This document shows, in pieces, positions 32,696 to 38,380 of a DNA stretch of 38,380 nt. A program made the translations under genes and the position numbers. The stretch covers positions 1-38,380 of the forward strand of contig JAGUVT010000106.1 in assembly GCA_020062745.1 (NCBI GenBank), read 5' to 3'. Source of the stretch: Deltaproteobacteria bacterium (GTDB lineage: Bacteria; Bacillota; Desulfotomaculia; Desulfotomaculales; JAGUVT01). The notes beneath the pieces are model-generated. The model searched no databases and was not told where the DNA came from. It worked only from the letters and a program-made list of their open reading frames with translations. The first letter of the stretch is position 1. Every line of letters begins with the position of its first letter.

Positions 32696-33598
32696 TTACC
32701 TTACTTCTAAAGCCCTTGCTCCAACTGTACCTGGTTTTAGAATCATTACTTTTACTTTTACATTGCTTTCCCGGAAAGTATCACCCATTACCCTGGCAAT
32801 CAGGTCAAAATTACTGTCGGCAAAAGCAACTACAGTCGGTCCCGCCCCGCTCAAGGTAACCCCTCTGGCGCCGGCTAGTTTGGCTGCCGCCACTACTTTC
32901 CTCATACCTGGTATAAGCGTCGAACGGAAGAACTGATGCATTCTGTCTTCCATTGCCGTGTTTAACAGAGAAAGATCACCTTGATGCAAAGCCGCCACCA
33001 GTAAAGCAACCCTTCCCACATTAAATGCAGCGTCCTGAAAGCTGATCTGTTGAGGCAAAAGATCCCGGGCAGTCCTGGTGGGAAGAGCAAAATCAGGTAC
33101 CGCCGCCACTACTTTTAAACCAGCCGGCGGTGTTATTTTTAAATACTTCACTTCACCGTCGGCCATTAAAGAAACCACAATTCCGCCGAGGAAAGCCGGG
33201 GCTACATTATCCGGGTGCCCTTCTAAAGACGCAGCCAGCGGCAGCATTTCCCTTATCGTCAGGTGCCCGCCGGAAATTATATTAGCTGCGATAATTCCCC
33301 CCACAATAGCTGCAGTACTGCTGCCCAGACCGCGGGCAACCGGAATTTGATTAATCAACCTGATTTTTATTCCGCCAGGAATAAAACCGACCTGCTGAAA
33401 AACCCGCTGAGCTGCCTGAAAAACTATATTTCGCTCATCCCGGGCTATTTCTGCTGCTCCCTCGCCACTTACTTCAATAGCCACACCATGAGCGAGAGGT
33501 AATACTTCTATTATATTATGCAGTTCCAGAGCCATCCCCAGGCAATCGAAACCAGGTCCTAAATTGGCTGTTGTTGCCGGAACCTGTACCCGGATCAT
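32696..33598 (-). CDS. thrB: Homoserine kinase
   Basis: ThrB makes O-phosphohomoserine for threonine synthesis. The 300-residue GHMP kinase has the N-terminal VPATTANLGPGFDCLGMAL, the ATP-binding PVARGLGSSTAAIVGGI near residue 90, the EGHPDNVAPAFLGG motif, and the C-terminal VTLSGAGPTVVAF. The ATG has GGGAGGTAA upstream. It lies 37 bases before lysC and 65 after hom in one operon. thrC is not in the window. Confidence 0.95.
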   Translation of the reverse strand: MIRVQVPATTANLGPGFDCLGMALELHNIIEVLPLAHGVAIEVSGEGAAEIARDERNIVFQAAQRVFQQVGFIPGGIKIRLINQIPVARGLGSSTAAIVGGIIAANIISGGHLTIREMLPLAASLEGHPDNVAPAFLGGIVVSLMADGEVKYLKITPPAGLKVVAAVPDFALPTRTARDLLPQQISFQDAAFNVGRVALLVAALHQGDLSLLNTAMEDRMHQFFRSTLIPGMRKVVAAAKLAGARGVTLSGAGPTVVAFADSNFDLIARVMGDTFRESNVKVKVMILKPGTVGARALEVR

Positions 33599-33663
33599 GG
33601 GTTACCTCCCACAAAAGTTACAGCCTTATTGTTCTTCCAATGGCAAAAGTTTTAACTATGCTT

Positions 33664-34950
33664 CTACTCCTCACCCTCAACTCTGATCACATTTGCCACT
33701 TCATCCACACTTTGCAGTCCCTTGATAGTTTTCAGAGCTCCCTGCAGGTTCTTCTCTTTTACTCTGTGAGTAACAACTACAATTTCTGCCAACTGACCGG
33801 TAGTATGTTTTTGGATTACCGATGCCAGGCTTACTTCATTGTACCCGAAGACATGAGCAATATCTGCCAGCACCCCTGGGCGGTCGGCGACACTTAACCT
33901 GATATAATATCTGGTGCATATATCTCCCATTGGTTTAATCGTTTTTTCTTCAAAACAGGTACAACCGATAATGCCGGATACATTTTTAATCAGGTTCCGG
34001 GCCGCGCTCATAATATCGGCTACCACTGCGCTGGCAGTAGGTAACTCACCGGCCCCGCGCCCGTAAAACATAACATCGCCCGCTGCATCTCCCCTGACAA
34101 AAACAGCATTGTATACGTCATTTACTGCTGCCAGCGGATGATTTTTTGGTAGTAATGCCGGATGAACCCTGGCCTCAATACCATCCTCTGTTTCTTTGGC
34201 AATCCCAAGTAATTTAATCGTAAAATTAAGTTCATCCGCGTACGCTATATCTTCTGCAGTTATCCTCGTAATTCCTTCCACAAACACGTCATTTAATATG
34301 ATACGCGAGTTAAAAGCAACTGAGGTTAAAATAGCCAGCTTGCGCGCTGCATCATAACCTTCAGTATCAGACGATGGATCTGCCTCAGCATAGCCCCTGG
34401 TCTGGGCTTCTTCTAATGCATCGGCAAAACCCAAACCCTCCCGGGTCATTCTGGTCAGCATATAATTCGTGGTTCCGTTAATAATGCCGATTACCTGGGT
34501 AATCCGGTTTGCTGCCAGGCACTGCTTCAACGGGCGAATAATCGGTATGCCGCCGGCTACACTGGCCTCAAAAAAAATATCTTTGTTCCCGGCTGCCTCA
34601 AAGAGTTCCCGGCCGTGCACGGCAATCATGTCCTTATTGGCAGTAACCAGGCTTTTGCCATTTTTTAAAGCCCGTAAAGAATAATCTAAAGCCGGCTGAA
34701 TGCCCCCCATTACCTCTACCACAATATCGACTTCAGGTTTTTCAACTATTTCGTTAACGTTAGTGGTAAGAATACCTTCCTCCAATTCCACACCGCGGCT
34801 CCTGGCGGCATCCCGTACTAAAATCTTCTTGATTTCAACCTTAGCTCCAACCTTTTGTTCAATAACAGAAGTTTTTTCTTTCAAGGTACGATAGACACCA
34901 AGGCCGACCGTTCCCAGACCCATCAATCCTACTCCGATGATTTTTTTCAC
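33664..34950 (-). CDS. hom: Homoserine dehydrogenase
   Basis: Reduces aspartate semialdehyde to homoserine. The 428-residue protein has an N-terminal NAD(P) site GLMGLGTVGLGVYRTL (G8-G13) and the catalytic core with TANKDMIAVHG, EASVAGGIPIIRPL and GIINGTTNYMLTRM. An ALEEAQTRGYAEADPSSDTEGYDAARK segment carries the catalytic residues. A C-terminal ACT domain (YYIRLSVADRPGVLADIAHVFG) is the likely threonine sensor. The start is GTG 34950 with GAGGGGGGTG upstream. It is the first gene of hom-thrB-lysC. Confidence 0.96.
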   Translation of the reverse strand: MKKIIGVGLMGLGTVGLGVYRTLKEKTSVIEQKVGAKVEIKKILVRDAARSRGVELEEGILTTNVNEIVEKPEVDIVVEVMGGIQPALDYSLRALKNGKSLVTANKDMIAVHGRELFEAAGNKDIFFEASVAGGIPIIRPLKQCLAANRITQVIGIINGTTNYMLTRMTREGLGFADALEEAQTRGYAEADPSSDTEGYDAARKLAILTSVAFNSRIILNDVFVEGITRITAEDIAYADELNFTIKLLGIAKETEDGIEARVHPALLPKNHPLAAVNDVYNAVFVRGDAAGDVMFYGRGAGELPTASAVVADIMSAARNLIKNVSGIIGCTCFEEKTIKPMGDICTRYYIRLSVADRPGVLADIAHVFGYNEVSLASVIQKHTTGQLAEIVVVTHRVKEKNLQGALKTIKGLQSVDEVANVIRVEGEE

Positions 34951-34989
34951 TATTCACCCCCCTCTACCCTGAAAATTACTTTTTATCCT

Positions 34990-35062
34990 CTGCTGATGCC
35001 ATATCAGCAGCATTTATGCTTAATTCAAAGAAATTTAATCCAACCTGACAGGTACTATTATA
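34990..35062 (-). promoter_or_regulatory. hom promoter and leader hairpin
   Basis: A perfect TATAAT on the minus strand (35062-35057), with a poor -35, gives a leader of about 100 bases to hom. The leader contains CTGCTGAT-ATGGC-ATCAGCAG (35010-34990), a perfect 8-bp stem with a 5-base loop and no T-run, so it is not an intrinsic terminator. The sequence resembles the flank of repeat copy B at about 30060. It may be a repeat rather than a dedicated regulatory RNA. Confidence 0.5.
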
Positions 35063-35093
35063 ACATGTCCCGGCCATAAATTCATGATTAAAC

Positions 35094-35118
35094 AAAAAAC
35101 CGGCTTTAAGGCCGGTTT
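35094..35118 (-). terminator. Terminator after the GerMN gene
   Basis: On the minus strand AAACCGGC-CTTAAA-GCCGGTTT forms an 8-bp stem running into TTTTTTG. It lies 33 bases after the GerMN stop and before the hom promoter, isolating the two units. Confidence 0.85.
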
Positions 35119-35150
35119 GCTTCACAATAAAATCAGTGTTTTTATTTTAG

Positions 35151-35774
35151 CTAGCTTTTACTCTCGCTGACGGTTCGAATAATTTTGTCATCCCGGGCCA
35201 AAGGCTGGGTCAAATCCATATGACCCGCCAGTGTTTCTTCCTTTTTGCCCTCAATCAGAATCTGCACCTGCTGGACGGCAGGAAATTGGGTAAGGGTGTT
35301 GACGATTGAATAGACTGTCAAAAGCTCACCGGTAGACCCGCCGCGATGGTTGAGTTTGAGTTCCTTGCTAAAATCTACTGTTGCCAGGCCATTTTTGATA
35401 TCAATATCCCGCAAAATAGTACCTTGCGGAATGGTTGGGTATAAATTGTTGCCGGGTGCAGGCCCCTTAATAAGTTCTTGCACGGCAACCCGGCCGATGC
35501 CCTCCATTTTTGGCACGGAACGCTTTTCTGCCGCCAGGTAGCCTTCATTGTTACTAAAAAAAAGCACTATCATGAGCTGTTCGCCTGGCCTGGTTAAACC
35601 GTTATCGTCTGGTATTTGTCCGGGCATTGCGGTTTCTGCGCTTTTCTTTTGGCTTTGAAAGGACGGATCGTTGGCGCCTGTACCTTTGCCTGGCCAGCAG
35701 CCGGACCACAAAGGTAAAAAGACTATAACCAGAATAGATATTCCTAAATACTTCCATCTTTCTGCATACCGCAT
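35151..35774 (-). CDS. GerMN-domain lipoprotein
   Basis: A 207-residue lipoprotein. A hydrophobic signal (ISILVIVFLPLW) is followed by the lipobox-like LWSGC near residue 26, a Gln/Ser-rich linker, then a GerMN domain (QLMIVLFFSNNEGYL; AVQELIKGPAPGNNLYPTIPQG; GLATVDFSKEL; LLTVYSIVNTLTQFPAVQQV). GerM-type proteins act in sporulation and germination in Bacillus. A housekeeping envelope role is possible. The ATG has AAGGAGGAG upstream. A TATAAT (about 35809-35814) lies 40 bases upstream with no clear -35, so a sporulation sigma factor cannot be excluded. Confidence 0.85.
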   Translation of the reverse strand: MRYAERWKYLGISILVIVFLPLWSGCWPGKGTGANDPSFQSQKKSAETAMPGQIPDDNGLTRPGEQLMIVLFFSNNEGYLAAEKRSVPKMEGIGRVAVQELIKGPAPGNNLYPTIPQGTILRDIDIKNGLATVDFSKELKLNHRGGSTGELLTVYSIVNTLTQFPAVQQVQILIEGKKEETLAGHMDLTQPLARDDKIIRTVSESKS

Positions 35775-35860
35775 GTTTAGATACTCCTCCTTGTTCGTAC
35801 TTGAACTATTATATTTTTGAAAAATTAACTATATGACTGCTGCCGCACAACAATTTGTAC

Positions 35861-35889
35861 TTGATTTATCAAAAAAATCAAAATACAAT
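35861..35889 (+). promoter_or_regulatory. Promoter of the acyl-CoA dehydrogenase pair
   Basis: TTGATT (35861-35866), 17 bases, TACAAT (35884-35889), about 60 bases before the gene. The -35 is part of a small palindrome TTGAT-TT-ATCAA followed by another ATCAAA, a possible regulator site. Confidence 0.65.
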
Positions 35890-35952
35890 ACAAGAGGTAT
35901 CATTCAAAAAAGTATCTTTAAAAGCACCCAATAAAGAAAGGAGTTGTAAAAG

Positions 35953-37086
35953 ATAAGTATCTATACTGAAGAACACGAAATTTTCCGCAGGACATTCAGG
36001 AAGTTTGTGGAAAAAGAGATCGTGCCGCACCTTGAAGAATGGGAAGAGGAAAGAGACGTTCCACGCGGTATCTGGAAGAATCTGGGTGATCAGGGTTATC
36101 TTTGTCCCTGGGTAGACGAGAAATACGGCGGTACCGGTGCCGGTTTTGAGTATTCAGTAATTATTAACGAAGAACTAGTGAAGGCCGGCAGCAGTATTTC
36201 GGTGGGGTTGCACAGTGATATTATTGCACCGTACATTAACAGTTACGGCACAGAAGAGCAAAAAATGAAGTGGCTTCCCGGCTGCTGCAGCGGCGATATT
36301 CTCCTGGCCGTGGCGATGACCGAGCCCAACGCCGGATCCGACCTCCAGGCCATCAAGACTTCTGCCGTCAGAGATGGCGATACTTACATTATTAACGGTC
36401 AGAAGACCTTCATCAGCAACGGAATGAATGCCGACCTGGCAGTTGTGGCTTGCCGGACCAATCCGAAAGCAGACCCCCCTTACACAGGAATAAGCCTGAT
36501 TGCCGTTGAAGGCAACACACCCGGTTTCAGCAGGAATCGCCTGAAGAAACTTGGTCTCCATTCCCAGGATACCGCCGAGTTGTACTTCGAGGATTGCCGG
36601 GTGCCGGCATCCAACCTTCTGGGACAGGAAGGAATGGGTTTTGTCTATTTAATGCAAAAGCTTCAACAGGAACGCCTGGTTTCGGCCATCGGCTCTCAAG
36701 CAGCAGCCGAACGCATGCTGTCCGATGCCGTTGAATACAGCAAGAGCCGGGTGGCTTTCGGCCGGCCGATCAGTAAATTCCAGCATAATGCTTTTAAAAT
36801 CGTCGAAATGGCTACGGAAATAGAACTGGGAAGGGCTTTTCTAGACAAACTTGTAGCTGACCACATAGCCGGAAAAGACATCGTGACGAAGGTTTCCATG
36901 GCCAAGTGGTGGATTGGTGAACTGGTCAACCGGGTTGCCTACCACTGCCTGCAGTTACACGGCGGTTACGGGTACATGGACGAGTACCCCATTTCACGAT
37001 TCTATCGTGATGTCAGGATGCATACCATTGCTGCCGGCACCACGGAAGTTATGAAGGTTATTATTGCCCGTCAAATGGGCTTATAG
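35953..37086 (+). CDS. Acyl-CoA dehydrogenase, LCAD/IVD-like, with a probable AUA start
   Basis: An FAD-dependent enzyme that introduces the alpha-beta double bond in acyl-CoA. The reading frame is open from AAG 35950 and encodes SIYTEEHEIFRRTFRKFVEK before the track's GTG 36007, matching the normal N-terminal helix of the family. The only codon in place at the right distance from GAAAGGAG is ATA 35953; no ATG, GTG or TTG lies between it and 36007. Core motifs are AMTEPNAGSDLQ (flavin), QKTFISNG and the C-terminal LHGGYGYMDEYPISRFYRDVR. In the usual base position (EGTNE) it has AAGTTE. A glutamate in QQERLVS suggests the base sits on helix G, as in long-chain and isovaleryl enzymes. Confidence 0.85.
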   Translation: MSIYTEEHEIFRRTFRKFVEKEIVPHLEEWEEERDVPRGIWKNLGDQGYLCPWVDEKYGGTGAGFEYSVIINEELVKAGSSISVGLHSDIIAPYINSYGTEEQKMKWLPGCCSGDILLAVAMTEPNAGSDLQAIKTSAVRDGDTYIINGQKTFISNGMNADLAVVACRTNPKADPPYTGISLIAVEGNTPGFSRNRLKKLGLHSQDTAELYFEDCRVPASNLLGQEGMGFVYLMQKLQQERLVSAIGSQAAAERMLSDAVEYSKSRVAFGRPISKFQHNAFKIVEMATEIELGRAFLDKLVADHIAGKDIVTKVSMAKWWIGELVNRVAYHCLQLHGGYGYMDEYPISRFYRDVRMHTIAAGTTEVMKVIIARQMGL

Positions 37087-37101
37087 AAAGGATGATGTGG
37101 A

Positions 37102-38283
37102 TTGCTGAGCAACTACAATCTTACAGACGAACAAATGATGATCCTTCAGACAGTCAAGCGGCTGGCAAAAGAAAAAGTTGCTCCCCGGGCAGCGGAAATT
37201 GATCATGAAGCGAAATTCCCCTTCGACATTTATCAGCTATTTAAAGAAAACGGCATTCAGGGCATACCCTGGCCGGAGGAATACGGCGGCACGGGGACAG
37301 GCTTTCTGGTATCGATAATGGCCGTGGAAGAAATCTCCAAGGTCTGTGTTAATTCTGCCTTTGTAATGTGTTTAAATGAACTGGGCGCCCAACCGATCCT
37401 GGTAGGTGGTTCGGAAGAACAAAAACAAAAGTACCTTACCAAAGTCGCTTCCGGTGAACACCTGGCCGCTTTCGGCCTGACCGAACCGGAAGCTGGAAGT
37501 GACGTGGCTTCCATGAAGACCACTGCTGTTCTTAAGAATGGGAAATATGTTTTAAACGGGCGCAAGTGTTTTATCAGCAATGCTGATAACGCCAATATCA
37601 TTTGTGTTTTTGCTAAAACCGACCCGGTTGCCGGAAGAAAGGGCATCAGTTGCTTTGTAGTGGAAAAACCATGTCCGGGGTTGTCTATTGGCAAGATAGA
37701 AGATAAAATGGGAAACAAAGGCATCAGCGCCTGCGAAGTGATATTTGAAGATTGTGAAGTTCCGGCAGAAAACATGCTGGGCAAGCCGGGACAGGGGTTC
37801 TTAATTGCCATGGAAACACTTGACCGCACCCGCCCCATGGTAGCTGCCGCCGGTCTCGGCATTGCCCAAGGCGCTTTAGACTACGCAATCGAGTACGCCA
37901 AGCAGCGGGTTCAGTTCGGCCGCCCGATTGCTCAATTCCAGGCAATTCAATTTAAGCTTGCCGACATGGCCATGGAAATAGAAGCAGCCCGCCAGCTTAC
38001 CTATCACGCTGCTGCCCTGATAGACGACATCCTGGAAGGCAAAAAAGAGCTTACAAAAGGAACGCGCAGCGAGCTATCCAAAGTTGGGGCAATGTCCAAG
38101 TGTTTTGCTACCGACGTTGCCATGAAAGTAACCATCGAAGCCATACAGGTCGCCGGCGGTTACGGTTATATGCGGGACTACCCTCTGGAGCGCCGCATGC
38201 GTGACGCAAAACTGCTGCAAATCGTAGAGGGAACCAACGAAATCCAGCGCGGCGTAATCGCCAACTGCCTGCTGACGGACTAA
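37102..38283 (+). CDS. Acyl-CoA dehydrogenase, short-chain/butyryl-like
   Basis: A 393-residue acyl-CoA dehydrogenase. It has the N-terminal [59 protein letters not shown], and the catalytic glutamate in [15 protein letters not shown], the position used by short- and medium-chain enzymes. The start is TTG 37102 with AAAGGATGATG upstream, 15 bases after the first dehydrogenase gene, so they form an operon. Different catalytic-base positions suggest different substrates. No ETF or thiolase gene is in view. The stop at 38281-38283 touches the predicted 3' end of a group II intron. Confidence 0.93.
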   Translation: MLSNYNLTDEQMMILQTVKRLAKEKVAPRAAEIDHEAKFPFDIYQLFKENGIQGIPWPEEYGGTGTGFLVSIMAVEEISKVCVNSAFVMCLNELGAQPILVGGSEEQKQKYLTKVASGEHLAAFGLTEPEAGSDVASMKTTAVLKNGKYVLNGRKCFISNADNANIICVFAKTDPVAGRKGISCFVVEKPCPGLSIGKIEDKMGNKGISACEVIFEDCEVPAENMLGKPGQGFLIAMETLDRTRPMVAAAGLGIAQGALDYAIEYAKQRVQFGRPIAQFQAIQFKLADMAMEIEAARQLTYHAAALIDDILEGKKELTKGTRSELSKVGAMSKCFATDVAMKVTIEAIQVAGGYGYMRDYPLERRMRDAKLLQIVEGTNEIQRGVIANCLLTD

Positions 38284-38380
38284 TCGGGTAGGAGGCTGAC
38301 CCTTGTTGGGTCAGCCGACCTCCCACAGAACCGTACGTACCGTTCAGTATACGGCTCCTCCCAAGTTTACGCACGAACAG
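38283..38380 (-). mobile_element. 3' end of a group II intron (domains V and VI), cut by the window edge
   Basis: On the minus strand GAGCCGTATACTGAACGGTA then CGTACGGTTC (38357-38328) is a domain V with the catalytic AGC and the GUACGGUUC partner strand. It is 30 rather than 34 bases because the distal stem is 2 bp shorter. Domain VI follows: GGG-AGG-TC-GGCTGACCC-AACAA-GGGTCAGCC-T-CCT-A-CCC, with a bulged A (complement of 38289) seven bases before an end ...CCCGAT at 38283. The layout resembles class C introns. Any reverse transcriptase ORF lies beyond the edge; ORF 38108-38374 is a shadow. Confidence 0.8.

Noticed and set aside
38108-38374. 88-codon ORF at the right end on the minus strand
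   Set aside because: It is a spurious reading through the group II intron domains V/VI and antisense to the acyl-CoA dehydrogenase.

Overview
The window looks like a chromosome segment of an anaerobic, spore-forming Bacillota, most likely a Peptococcaceae/Pelotomaculum-Desulfotomaculum type. This rests on gene content: a GerMN germination lipoprotein, a VanW protein with copper-amine-oxidase-like domains, an AdhE, tandem acyl-CoA dehydrogenases, a class-C-like group II intron end and strong AGGAGG ribosome sites. It is an inference; there is no 16S gene here. Most of the window is ordinary biosynthetic chromosome with several small accessory pockets.

Layout. 1-5040 (minus strand): trp operon trpE-G-D-C-F-B, cut by the left edge. 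It is preceded by a promoter, a run of about ten (G/U)AG triplets and an intrinsic terminator, which is the architecture of TRAP-controlled attenuation. 5145-5219: tRNA-Val(GAC). 5275-8642 (minus): a LarA-like (nickel-pincer isomerase family) protein, a B12-binding radical SAM enzyme and a DUF1847 protein. 8770-11299 (minus): glgA and galT, divergent from minC. 12134-15028: a two-component system whose sensor has a Met/His patch, two tandem 60-residue twin-CX3C proteins downstream and a divergent DUF1540 mini-protein, possibly a metal-response cluster. 15034-16455: rtcB. 16799-18381 (plus): a compact type II restriction-modification pair with a BstYI/BglII-family nuclease. 18520-21096 (minus): adhE. 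21172-25754 (plus): a BirA-type operator followed by bioB-F-D-A.

25732-27405 (minus) is a pocket of toxin-antitoxin-like and defence-like genes and wreckage: DUF4258/DUF2283, a methylase-like fragment and a frameshifted, truncated VapBC pair. 27413-30111: a VanW protein and a membrane metallophosphoesterase, with 78-bp palindromic repeats between or beside them. 30237-35774: an ApgM-type phosphoglycerate mutase converging with hom-thrB-lysC, then a GerMN lipoprotein. 35953-38283 (plus): two acyl-CoA dehydrogenases; the first has no canonical start codon. The window ends in domains V and VI of a group II intron on the minus strand, whose predicted 3' end touches the last acyl-CoA dehydrogenase stop codon.

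The strongest non-textbook signals are the TRAP-type trp leader, the Cys-rich two-component neighbourhood, the AUA-start acyl-CoA dehydrogenase, the BstYI-like R-M island, and dispersed repeats that sit inside operons and are apparently nested in another repeat. All motif and family calls were made by eye. Comparisons with known families are from memory.
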